Assembly: GCA_001769295.1 (NCBI GenBank)
Contig: MEOR01000086.1
Location: 1 to 42,640 of the forward strand
Direction of reading: 5' to 3'
Source of the DNA: Bacteroidetes bacterium GWF2_49_14
Lineage (GTDB): Bacteria > Bacteroidota > Bacteroidia > Bacteroidales > UBA12481
Length of the DNA stretch: 42,640 nucleotides
In this document: piece by piece, positions 8,388-15,696 of the stretch
Layout of the letters: every line of letters starts with the position of its first letter
Position numbering within the stretch: position 1 is the stretch's first letter
Notes under the pieces: generated by a model
Told to the model about the DNA's origin: nothing
Database searches by the model: none
Seen by the model: the letters and a program-made list of their open reading frames with translations, nothing else
Made by a program: the position numbers and the translations under genes

Positions 8388-9051
8388 GTGTTTTTCTCGC
8401 TTCAAAAACCAGCTCCCCAAAATACTCCGGCCGGTGATAATCAGGGTTCTCGGTGCCCACCGGATTCCAGGTCAGATAGTGGGGCTGCGTGAGTTTATCC
8501 CCGCATTTATAAAAATTAGCCTTGAAAGTCCTTCCCCCGAGTCTCCCTATCTCTTTGCCGGCAAAGGCTTCAACCGGGATGGCAATGGTCAGCTCCCAGG
8601 ATTGTTCCCCGATCTTTTCGCTGAAGGGCATGGTTCCCATGGTTCCCATCCTGCGTATCTTGCTGATATAGGACGGATCGACTTTTTTGCTGTCGGCCCG
8701 GCCCGTTCCCTTGCCCAGGAGACAGGTTCCTATCGGGTTAAACTCAAAATTATAATAGATCCCGTCGGAGTCGGGGGATACAAAGAATTCCACGCATGAG
8801 TCTTCACAAACACTCTCGTTGGAACTGTCTTTTTCAGCCAGCACAAAGTTCTCTGTAACATAATACTTCAGGTAAATTTCAGAATCTCCATATCCGATAT
8901 TGAATCGTACGGCCGGTTCATTCACATACCCATCCCAATTAACCGTACTGATTTCATGGCCTTTACCCAGGGCATCGAGGGCTTTTGAAACCTCAGTCAG
9001 ATCCGGATGGGGAGCGGAAAATCCCAGCCAGGGAACAATTATCGTTTTCAT
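8383..9051 (-). CDS. CBM9-like carbohydrate-binding domain protein
   Basis: A protein of 222 residues that matches the carbohydrate-binding family 9-like beta-sandwich: WDGYVNEPAVRFNIGYGD, IYLKYYVTE, DSCVEFFVSPD, YYNFEFNPIGTCLLGKG, WELTIAIPVEAF and a closing YHRPEYFGELVFEA. No signal peptide is visible from the ATG at 9051; an ATG at 9069 would add only six residues. Family members are usually secreted, so a cytoplasmic one next to sugar metabolism genes is odd; it could be a stand-alone sugar-binding protein or use an unrecognised export route. Its stop codon falls inside word array B. No enzymatic residues are recognised and its role in the cluster is unknown. Confidence 0.75.
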   Translation of the reverse strand: MKTIIVPWLGFSAPHPDLTEVSKALDALGKGHEISTVNWDGYVNEPAVRFNIGYGDSEIYLKYYVTENFVLAEKDSSNESVCEDSCVEFFVSPDSDGIYYNFEFNPIGTCLLGKGTGRADSKKVDPSYISKIRRMGTMGTMPFSEKIGEQSWELTIAIPVEAFAGKEIGRLGGRTFKANFYKCGDKLTQPHYLTWNPVGTENPDYHRPEYFGELVFEARKTQ

Positions 9052-9105
9052 TACAATTTGCAGGTACATTTTATATCGTTATGCGGGTTTGGTGATGGGG
9101 GCGAA

Positions 9106-9168
9106 ACGGGCGCCCGGTGGGCGCCCTTACGGGCAAGACGGGCGCACGCAGTGCGCCCCTACGGGTAC
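9106..9168. repeat. GGGCGCAC-type hairpin repeats
   Basis: Two adjacent hairpins, GGGCGCCCGGTGGGCGCCC and GGGCGCACGCAGTGCGCCC, each followed by TTACGGG or CTACGGG. The second matches the repeat start at 5001, 5041 and 5081. They sit between the CBM9-like gene and the ROK stop codon. A transcription terminator is unlikely because no T-run follows on either strand. Confidence 0.8.
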
Positions 9169-9171
9169 GCG

Positions 9172-10125
9172 TCATTTAATTTGATTCCAGGCAAGTCCCG
9201 ATGCTCCCAAAATCGCGGCATCGGCCTCTTTGAGGCTCGATGGTATTATTTTCAGGGATTTTCGGTAATAGCCCATGATATTTTCATCCACGAACCGGCT
9301 GAGCGGGTCGAGCAGCAGGTCGCCCGACTGAGCTAGTCCTCCGAACAGGAAGACCGCTTCCGGACTGCAGAAGGCAGCTGCATTATTGATGGCAGTGGCG
9401 AGCATTTCGGCGGTCTGTTCAAAGGCTGCCAGTGCTATCTGGTCTCCGTTGTTGGCCGCTTCGGCAATGTCTTTTGAGGTCAGCTCATCGGCGGGAATTT
9501 TCCGGAGCGGGCTTGGATCGCGGCGCTCGGCAAACAGTTCCAGCACTGTTTTTACAATACCGGTGGCCGATACATAGGCTTCCAGACATCCCTGCCGGCC
9601 GCAGCCGCATTCCCTTCCGAAAGGTTCCATCGTGAGGTGTCCCATCTCCCCGGCAAATCCGGTATGGCCGTACACCAGCTCGCCGTTAATGACGATCCCG
9701 CTGCCCAGCCCGGTTCCGAGCGTGAGTATGATAAAATTTTTCATCCCTTTGGCGCCGCCGTAAATCATCTCCCCTAAAGCGGCGGCATTGGCATCATTGG
9801 TGAGAACAACCGGCACCGGATAATATTTTCCGAACAGTTTCGCCAGCGGAACAATTCCCTTCCAGTTGAGGTTGGGCGCATGCTCGATGGTCCCTTTGCA
9901 ATAGTTGCCGTTGGGTGCCCCGATGCCGATGGCCTTAAGCTCCACGTCACCGGAATCTCTCAGCAGGCTCTGGATTTCCCGATGCACGGCTTCCACAAAA
10001 TCCTCGGCCTTTTTATACGTTGCGGTCAATACCTTTCCCTGCGCCAGTATCCTGGCGTCGCGGTCCACCACCCCGATCTTGGTGTTCGTTCCGCCGATGT
10101 CGATTCCGATTGTAACTTCTTTCAT
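9172..10125 (-). CDS. ROK-family sugar kinase
   Basis: A protein of 317 residues from the ATG at 10125 (a start at 10134 would add three). It has the N-terminal ATP loop GIDIGGTNTKIG, the catalytic base D111 in LTNDANAAALGE, the second phosphate loop LGTGLGSG, and the ROK zinc site H163 with CGCGRQGC (C173, C175, C180). There is no DNA-binding domain, so it is a kinase and not a ROK repressor. ROK kinases phosphorylate glucose, fructose, N-acetylglucosamine or N-acetylmannosamine; the PIG-L and SIS genes downstream favour an N-acetylhexosamine. It is the first gene of the minus-strand sugar cluster and would supply the 6-phosphate. The exact sugar is not readable from the sequence. Confidence 0.92.
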   Translation of the reverse strand: MKEVTIGIDIGGTNTKIGVVDRDARILAQGKVLTATYKKAEDFVEAVHREIQSLLRDSGDVELKAIGIGAPNGNYCKGTIEHAPNLNWKGIVPLAKLFGKYYPVPVVLTNDANAAALGEMIYGGAKGMKNFIILTLGTGLGSGIVINGELVYGHTGFAGEMGHLTMEPFGRECGCGRQGCLEAYVSATGIVKTVLELFAERRDPSPLRKIPADELTSKDIAEAANNGDQIALAAFEQTAEMLATAINNAAAFCSPEAVFLFGGLAQSGDLLLDPLSRFVDENIMGYYRKSLKIIPSSLKEADAAILGASGLAWNQIK

Positions 10126-10168
10126 AATATACAATTAGCTCGTTTGTATCTTTTAAGTGACAGTGATG

Positions 10169-10315
10169 CCCTTGTCATCCCCGCGAAAGCGGGGACCGGA
10201 TGGCACACCCGAAATGCCCGCCAAAGCCCTTGTCATCCCCGCGAAAGCGGGGACCGGTTCCATTGCGAACTGTGCTTTAAGGGACGCGATCCCCGCTTCC
10301 GCGGGGATGACAAGT
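10169..10315. repeat. Triple GTCATCCC hairpin repeat
   Basis: Three copies in 147 bp. Two are direct copies of CTTGTCATCCCCGC-GAAA-GCGGGGACCGG (10170-10199 and 10229-10258), and one is inverted, GATCCCCGC-TTCC-GCGGGGATGACAAG (about 10288-10313). The stems are CCCCGC/GCGGGG. The array lies upstream of the ROK gene and downstream of the flippase gene, both on the minus strand. Confidence 0.85.
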
Positions 10316-10342
10316 GCGCCCGCCAAACCGGTTAACGGCACC

Positions 10343-11785
10343 CTACCCCCTCACCACCATCCTCACCATCCCCCTCACATTGATCAGGTTGAGAACAAAG
10401 GCGAGAAGCATCGCTCCTGCCATCAGCCCAAGGAACCCGATCCACCATGCTATTTCAAGATGATGAGCTCCATATCCCATCAGGGTAACCCCACCAATAT
10501 ATATGATAATTTTACCCATCAGTTTATAGTTCAGCCCGAATTTGAATAACCTGGCAGATATCAGGTATTGCGAGAGTCCCGCGAATCCCTGTGTTGCCAG
10601 ACAGGCAATAGCCGCTCCGAGGGCATGGTACCGGGGTATCAATATCAGGTTCAATATCAGGTTAATACCAACTGCGATTGCAGAAGACAGGTTCAGTTCC
10701 CTGAGGTTTCCGTGTGCTGTGAGGAGGGTACCGTAAATAATGGTTCCGCACATGCCCAGGAAAGAAACCATCAGGATGCCGAAGAAGCCGGCCGATTCGT
10801 GAATATTCTCCTCGTAGAGCATGCCCATGATCTCGGTCCGGTAAAAGTGTGAGCCGATTGCCAGCGCAATCATCGGAATAAACAACAACAGTGAGGAGAG
10901 CAGTGTCAGTTCGCTGACATTATGCCGCTCCTTGATCATCTTGCTGAATATCGGAAGAAGCAGAACAGCGAAAAGTAGCGCAAACTGATAGGCTGCGTCG
11001 AAAATCCGGTAGCCGTTCTGATAAATCCCGGCCTGAATCTCCCCGTTGGGGCGCAACATTTTTTCCAGAAGGATCATATCGATCCGTGTATAGGCAGTCA
11101 TGAGGAGGACTAGCAGCGCAAAAGGAGCCGACTGCCGCAGCACCACAATAAAAAAGTTCCGGTCATAGCTGAGCTTCTGGAATTTCGATTTCCAGGCAAC
11201 AATTAAAAAGCAGATGGCGGCAGTCAGCAGGTAGGCAGCCGTTTGCGCATAGACAAACCATTCGATACTGATGGGTGCTTTCAGAACATTTCCCCAAAGG
11301 AGAATCGCACAGAAGATTATCATCAGAATCCGGTCGAGAACGGAAATCATGGAGTTCACCGTATGCATCTGCATGCCGGCTATATTCGACCGAAGATATA
11401 AGGCAAATGAAATCAGCAATTGATTGACGCCCAGGAGCAGCAGGATATTCAGCCGCCGGCCGGTATGTCCCAGGGCCAGGGCGACTCCAAGGATGACCAT
11501 GCAATAAATCAATGCCAGAATGAGCTTAAGGACCACCAGGTTTGAGAAGTGCTTCTGTAAAAGCTGATGATTCTGGGAAATATTGCGGTTGTTATAATTG
11601 GTGATCCCCATATCCAACAGAATGTTCAACATCAGGGAGATATTGAAAAGAGTGGTATAAAGCCCAAACTCACCCGGGCCTACCAGAACCTGCACATTAC
11701 GGTCGATGCCAAAAATCCACAGCGGCTTAATCAGAAGATTAAGCAGGATGACCAGGACCAGATTGGCAACAAAACTTTTTTTCAA
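10343..11785 (-). CDS. Wzx-like polysaccharide flippase (MOP superfamily)
   Basis: A protein of 480 residues with about 12-14 hydrophobic helices across its whole length and the opening pattern of O-antigen/teichoic-acid flippases: PLWIFGIDRNVQVLVGPGEF, LYTTLFNISLMLNILLDMG, ITNYNNRNIS. These proteins move lipid-linked oligosaccharides across the inner membrane. The first gene read away from the divergent lipoprotein gene at 11903, it has its own candidate promoter at 11836-11843. A glycosyltransferase gene lies nearby (13481) but on the other strand, and no polymerase is present, so the glycan it serves cannot be named. Confidence 0.85.
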   Translation of the reverse strand: MKKSFVANLVLVILLNLLIKPLWIFGIDRNVQVLVGPGEFGLYTTLFNISLMLNILLDMGITNYNNRNISQNHQLLQKHFSNLVVLKLILALIYCMVILGVALALGHTGRRLNILLLLGVNQLLISFALYLRSNIAGMQMHTVNSMISVLDRILMIIFCAILLWGNVLKAPISIEWFVYAQTAAYLLTAAICFLIVAWKSKFQKLSYDRNFFIVVLRQSAPFALLVLLMTAYTRIDMILLEKMLRPNGEIQAGIYQNGYRIFDAAYQFALLFAVLLLPIFSKMIKERHNVSELTLLSSLLLFIPMIALAIGSHFYRTEIMGMLYEENIHESAGFFGILMVSFLGMCGTIIYGTLLTAHGNLRELNLSSAIAVGINLILNLILIPRYHALGAAIACLATQGFAGLSQYLISARLFKFGLNYKLMGKIIIYIGGVTLMGYGAHHLEIAWWIGFLGLMAGAMLLAFVLNLINVRGMVRMVVRG

Positions 11786-11835
11786 ATTCGTATGGGTTTA
11801 CTCCCCCTGCGCGGACAGGTCTACAATCAATCAGC

Positions 11836-11843
11836 CAAATGTA
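11836..11843 (-). promoter_or_regulatory. Candidate -7 promoter box for the flippase gene
   Basis: On the minus strand the bases read TACATTTG, an exact match to the Bacteroidota -7 consensus TAnnTTTG, 50 bp before the flippase ATG. No convincing -33 TTG lies at the usual 19-21 bp spacing, so support is partial. Confidence 0.4.
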
Positions 11844-11902
11844 GTAATTTTAACAATTGGAAATCGCTGACTTTTACCAGCATTCGCCTTAATCCATTTA
11901 CT

Positions 11903-13450
11903 ATGAAATACTTACCAATCTCCCTCATTACGCTTTTTTTGGCTGCCGCCTGCTCCAACCAGGAAAAATCCGGGAACAAGGTTCCTGAGCGCACGATTCT
12001 CACGAAAACCGTCATGCTCGACAAGATCAAAGGGGGCTGGGCAGGGCAGGTTATAGGGTGCACCTTTGGCGGCCCCACAGAGTTTGGCTTCCAGGGAACC
12101 ATGATTCAGGATTATCAGCCGATACCCTGGGATAGCGGCCGCATTGCCTGGTATTTCGAGAATGCGCCGGGGTTGTATGACGATGTGTACATGGACCTCA
12201 CTTTTGTCGACGTGATGAACAAGGAGGGCATTGATGCGCCGGCTTCGAGTCATGCCAAAGCATTTGCACATGCAGTCTATCCGCTTTGGCATGCCAACCA
12301 GGCAGCCCGGCACAATATCCTTCACGGCATTATGCCTCCCGAATCCGGACATTGGCTCAACAATCCCCATTCCGATGATATCGATTTTCAGATCGAGGCT
12401 GATTTTGCCGGTCTGATGTCGCCCGGAATGCCGAACACCTCCTCCGGAATCTGCGACCGGATCGGCCATATCATGAACTATGGAGACGGATGGTACGGGG
12501 GTGTATACCTCGCTGCCATGTACAGTCTGGCCTTTGTGAGCAATGATATCGAATTTATTGTGGAGGAAGGGCTGAAGACCATACCGGCTGAATCCGGCTT
12601 CTATCGGTGCATCCGGGATGTGATCGGCGCATACAAGAAGGATCCCTCCGACTGGAAAGCAGCCTGGTTTGCGGTTGAACGTAACTGGGCGGCCGAAGTG
12701 GGCTGTCCGGATGGTGTATTCAGGCCCTTTAATATAGATGCAAAGGTCAATTCGGCTTATGTAGTGATCGGACTTTTATACGGCCGGGGGGATTTTGCCA
12801 GGACCCTGCAGATCTCTGCACGCTGCGGGCAGGATTCCGATTGCAACCCCGCGAGTGCCGGGGGGATTCTGGGTACTGTGCTGGGATATGACAAGATTCC
12901 GGGGGTCTGGCTTGAAGCACTGGTTCCGATTGAAAACGAACCGTTTTCCTTCACAAGTCTCTCACTATCTGATGTTTATAAATCCAGCTTTAACCATGCA
13001 CTTGAGATGGTCATAAAAAATGGCGGAGCCATTGATGGCGAAAATGTGACCATTGCTTCACAGGTACCGCAGCCTGTAAAACTGGAGCAGGGCTTTACCG
13101 GATATTATCCGGTTGAGAGGCGCAGAATCGGGACCGATATGGAGACCACGGCAGAGATCCGGTTTGTGGGAACGGGCTTTGTACTCACAGGTGAGGTGGA
13201 CCGTGACTCTTTCAGGAAAAAAATTCCGGGGATTATTGATGTTGAAATGGTTGTGGATGACCTGGCTCCGGTTACTTTTTCCATGCCCTTGAATGATCTG
13301 AGTCGGAGGTTGGAGGTGGGATGGAAGTTCGGCCTCACCGATGGGCCACACGTGATCCGGCTGAAAATTCTCAATCCCTGGGAAGCCGGCCGCATCCGGA
13401 CCGGCGATCTCATCATCTATCGGTCGCAGCCATTCAATCCGTCTATCTGA
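11903..13450 (+). CDS. Secreted ADP-ribosylglycohydrolase-fold lipoprotein
   Basis: A protein of 515 residues from the ATG at 11903. The frame is open upstream to 11567, but that part runs antisense to the flippase start, and only the later ATG gives a signal peptide (MKYLPISLITLFLAAAC, Cys17 as likely lipidation site). The ADP-ribosylglycohydrolase fold follows: DKIKGGWAGQVIGCTFGG, the metal motif YDDVYMD (D93, D94, D98) and the second metal motif CGQDSDCNPASAGGILG (D311, D313). A beta-rich domain of about 140 residues is added at the C-terminus (about 370-510). Known members of this fold remove ADP-ribose in the cytoplasm; a surface lipoprotein form must act on something outside the cell, perhaps a glycoside. 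Substrate unknown. Confidence 0.85.
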   Translation: MKYLPISLITLFLAAACSNQEKSGNKVPERTILTKTVMLDKIKGGWAGQVIGCTFGGPTEFGFQGTMIQDYQPIPWDSGRIAWYFENAPGLYDDVYMDLTFVDVMNKEGIDAPASSHAKAFAHAVYPLWHANQAARHNILHGIMPPESGHWLNNPHSDDIDFQIEADFAGLMSPGMPNTSSGICDRIGHIMNYGDGWYGGVYLAAMYSLAFVSNDIEFIVEEGLKTIPAESGFYRCIRDVIGAYKKDPSDWKAAWFAVERNWAAEVGCPDGVFRPFNIDAKVNSAYVVIGLLYGRGDFARTLQISARCGQDSDCNPASAGGILGTVLGYDKIPGVWLEALVPIENEPFSFTSLSLSDVYKSSFNHALEMVIKNGGAIDGENVTIASQVPQPVKLEQGFTGYYPVERRRIGTDMETTAEIRFVGTGFVLTGEVDRDSFRKKIPGIIDVEMVVDDLAPVTFSMPLNDLSRRLEVGWKFGLTDGPHVIRLKILNPWEAGRIRTGDLIIYRSQPFNPSI

Positions 13451-13480
13451 TTTTTTCCTTACTCTGATTATCTTTACCCG

Positions 13481-14638
13481 ATGGTCATTGCTGTCAACTG
13501 CCGTTTACTTCAGAAGAACAGGCTCGAGGGCATCGGGTGGTTCACCTATGAAACGCTGAGGCGCATCACACGCGATCATCCTGAGCACCAGTTCATCTTC
13601 ATTTTCGACCGCCCCTATTCATCGGAATTTATTTTTTCTGATAATATAACCCCGGTAGTGGCCGGGTTTCCTACGCGCCACCCCATTCTGTGGCTGCTTT
13701 GGTTTGAAGTGGTGATCCCCCGGGTTCTCCGGAAATACAAGGCTGATATTTTCTTTTCCCCGGATGGATTTCTCTCTCTTCGCACCAAGGTGAAATCGAT
13801 TCCTGTGATCCATGACATCAGTTTCGTGCACCGTCCCGGTGATCTGCCCTTTTGGCCGCGTGTCTATTACAACTATTTCTTTCCCAGGTTTGCCCGGAAA
13901 GCCTACCGGATCTGTACGGTATCCCTTCACAGCCAGAAGGACATGAACCGCACCTGGGATACTGCCCGGGCCATTGTTCGCGTGGTTCACAACGGCGCCA
14001 ATGACGCCTACCAGCCCCTCACCCCTGAAGAGATCCATGCCACACGTGAAAAATATACCGGCGGGAAGCCATATTTCCTATATGTCGGGTCACTCCACCC
14101 CCGAAAGAATGTCGGGAACCTGCTGGATGCCTATGACCGGTTTTGCAGCGAAAACGGGCCGGACGTGAGGATGGTAGTGGTTGGGGAGAGGATGTGGAAG
14201 AAAGACGGACGACAGAAGACGGACGACGGACGGAAAACATCAGTCGTCCGTCATCCGTCGTCAGTCCTTTTCACCGGCCGCCTTGAGCCCGATGAGCTTC
14301 GCCTGGTGATGGGCGCTGCCCTGGCCCTGACCTTTGTTCCCTGGTATGAAGGGTTTGGCATTCCGGTGGTGGAGGCGATGGCAGCGGGTGTGCCGGTGCT
14401 GACCTCCCATGTGACCTCCCTGCCTGAAGTGGGCGGCGAGGCTGTTCTCTATGCCGATCCCGGCTCCGTGGAAAGCATCGCGGATGGCATGAAGCGATTA
14501 GCCACCGATGAAAGATTGCGTGATGAGTTCATCCAAAAAGGGCTCGAACGCTCAAAGAACTTCAACTGGGACAAGACTGCGAGGAAGGTTTGGCTGACGA
14601 TAGATACCGTGATCAGGGCGGTGCAGAATTATAAGTAA
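13481..14638 (+). CDS. GT4-family glycosyltransferase
   Basis: A GT-B glycosyltransferase of 385 residues. The C-terminal nucleotide-sugar domain has YVGSLHPRKN (G203, K209) and the EX7E motif EGFGIPVVE (E290, E298), then AMAAGVPVLTSHVTSLPEVGG. The N-terminal acceptor domain starts at residue 1 with VIAVNCRLL and includes VIHDISFVH. No signal peptide or membrane helix is visible. It probably transfers a hexose to a lipid-linked or cell-surface glycan. Residues about 241-260 are encoded by a palindromic DNA repeat inserted in frame (14203-14269). The stop codon TAA is the first element of word array C. Donor and acceptor cannot be told. Confidence 0.9.
   Translation: MVIAVNCRLLQKNRLEGIGWFTYETLRRITRDHPEHQFIFIFDRPYSSEFIFSDNITPVVAGFPTRHPILWLLWFEVVIPRVLRKYKADIFFSPDGFLSLRTKVKSIPVIHDISFVHRPGDLPFWPRVYYNYFFPRFARKAYRICTVSLHSQKDMNRTWDTARAIVRVVHNGANDAYQPLTPEEIHATREKYTGGKPYFLYVGSLHPRKNVGNLLDAYDRFCSENGPDVRMVVVGERMWKKDGRQKTDDGRKTSVVRHPSSVLFTGRLEPDELRLVMGAALALTFVPWYEGFGIPVVEAMAAGVPVLTSHVTSLPEVGGEAVLYADPGSVESIADGMKRLATDERLRDEFIQKGLERSKNFNWDKTARKVWLTIDTVIRAVQNYK
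14203..14269. repeat. GACGGACGAC palindromic repeat inside a glycosyltransferase gene
   Basis: The left half is GACGGACGACAGAAGACGG followed by ACGACGGACGG; the right half is CGTCCGTCATCCGTCGTCAG, an imperfect reverse complement. Together they form a hairpin with a loop near AAAACAT. It is read in frame as a run of Lys, Asp, Gly, Arg, Thr and Ser between two core strands of the GT4 fold, where sister proteins have a short variable loop. Confidence 0.8.
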
Positions 14639-14885
14639 TTGACTCGGCTGCGCCTCGCTAATTGACTCGGCTAACGCCTCGCTAATTGGCGCTTCGCGCT
14701 AATTGGGCCAGAGCCTAATTAGTGAGGCGTTAGCCGAACCAATTAGCGACCGCAGGGAGCCATTTAGCCGACCGCAGGGAGGCCAATTAGCGACCGCAGG
14801 GAGCCATTTAGCCGACCGCAGGGAGGCCAATTAGCGACCGCAGGGAGCCAATTTGCGAGGCGTTAGCCGAGCCAATTAATAATTA
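14637..14885. repeat. AATT-linked word array C (longest)
   Basis: About eleven words joined by AATT or ATTT. The left words are GACTCGGCTGCGCCTCGCT, GACTCGGCTAACGCCTCGCT, GGCGCTTCGCGCT and GGGCCAGAGCCT. The right words are AGTGAGGCGTTAGCCGAACC, then AGCGACCGCAGGGAGCC (three times) alternating with AGCCGACCGCAGGGAGGCC (twice), then a GCGAGGCGTTAGCCGAGCC form. Left and right words of the CGGCTAACGCCTCGCT type pair. The array starts on the TAA stop of the glycosyltransferase and ends 2 bp before the RNase HII start codon. Confidence 0.92.
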
Positions 14886-14887
14886 CT

Positions 14888-15511
14888 ATGCCAACAGATC
14901 GTACCCATCCCAACCTACAGCCTCCGGCTAACGACCACACTGCCGGCTGCGATGAGGCGGGCCGGGGCTGCCTGGCCGGGCCGGTGTTCGCCGCCGCGGT
15001 GATCCTGCCGGCTGGGTTCACTCATCCCGATCTTAACGATTCCAAGCAGATGAGCCTGAAAAACCGTAACCGGCTGCGGTTGGTTATAGAGGATTCAGCC
15101 CTGGCCTGGGCAGTGGCGCGAGTGGAGGCAGAGGAGATCGACGAGATCAACATCCTCAATGCCAGCATTCTGGCCATGCATCGAGCAATATCGGAATTAA
15201 AAATAAAACCGGAACTCCTCCTGATCGACGGCCATCGGTTTAAGGCATATCCCGATATTCCGCATCGCTGTGAAATCAAGGGTGACGGGCGATTCCTCTG
15301 CATTGCCGCCGCCTCGGTGCTGGCCAAGACACACAGGGACGAGTACATGCTGGGAATACACAGGGAATTCCCGCAGTACCACTGGGATCACAACATGGGC
15401 TACCCCACGCGACAGCATCGCGACGCGATACGCGCAACCGGAATCACTCCGCATCACCGGAAGAGTTTCAGGCTGCTGGACGGGCAGATGGAGATTCCAT
15501 TTATGATGTGA
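14888..15511 (+). CDS. rnhB: Ribonuclease HII
   Basis: A protein of 207 residues that cuts the RNA strand of RNA-DNA hybrids and removes ribonucleotides from DNA. The motif [14 protein letters not shown] carries D22 and E23, and D114 (LLLIDGHRF) and D151 ([11 protein letters not shown]) complete the four acidic metal-binding residues. [15 protein letters not shown] is the usual substrate-binding segment. Length and motif order are normal for the family. The ATG at 14888 directly follows word array C, so its ribosome-binding region is made of array sequence (AATTAATAATTACT), with no Shine-Dalgarno motif. Confidence 0.96.
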   Translation: MPTDRTHPNLQPPANDHTAGCDEAGRGCLAGPVFAAAVILPAGFTHPDLNDSKQMSLKNRNRLRLVIEDSALAWAVARVEAEEIDEINILNASILAMHRAISELKIKPELLLIDGHRFKAYPDIPHRCEIKGDGRFLCIAAASVLAKTHRDEYMLGIHREFPQYHWDHNMGYPTRQHRDAIRATGITPHHRKSFRLLDGQMEIPFMM

Positions 15512-15590
15512 TGATGTGATGAGGTGTTGATGTGCTGATGTGTTGATGTGTTGATGGCGGGTTCTGTCATCCCGGTGAAAACCGGGATCT
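15505..15590. repeat. TGATGTG short tandem repeat and GTCATCCC hairpin
   Basis: From 15505 to about 15556 the sequence is an imperfect run of 5-9 bp units (TGATG, TGATGTG, TGTTGATG), starting at the RNase HII stop codon. It is followed by a hairpin TGTCATCCCGGT-GAAA-ACCGGGATC (15565-15590), a GTCATCCC family copy with a CCGGT/ACCGG stem. Confidence 0.8.
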
Positions 15591-15696
15591 CCTGCTCAAT
15601 GGCTTTTGGGGTCGTTTAATAAACTAATCCCATGGAGGACTTAGTGGATTAAAATCAGGTAACTGACTTTTCGCTACTTTCGAATCAAAAGGGGAC

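Noticed and set aside
9070-9171. Small plus-strand gene across the GGGCGCAC repeats
   Set aside because: The frame is made of repeat sequence and antisense DNA of the neighbouring genes.
11567-11902. Upstream extension of the ADP-ribosylglycohydrolase-like gene (open frame to 11567)
   Set aside because: It runs antisense through the start of the flippase gene, and only the ATG at 11903 gives a lipoprotein signal peptide.
13469-13476. TATCTTTA as a promoter for the glycosyltransferase
   Set aside because: It has one mismatch and lies only 4 bp before the start codon, so transcription would begin inside the gene, and the first codons are needed for the fold.
14637-14885. CRISPR array
   Set aside because: Repeats of the same kind touch each other through AATT joints with no unique spacers, word lengths vary, words occur in both orientations, and no cas gene is present.
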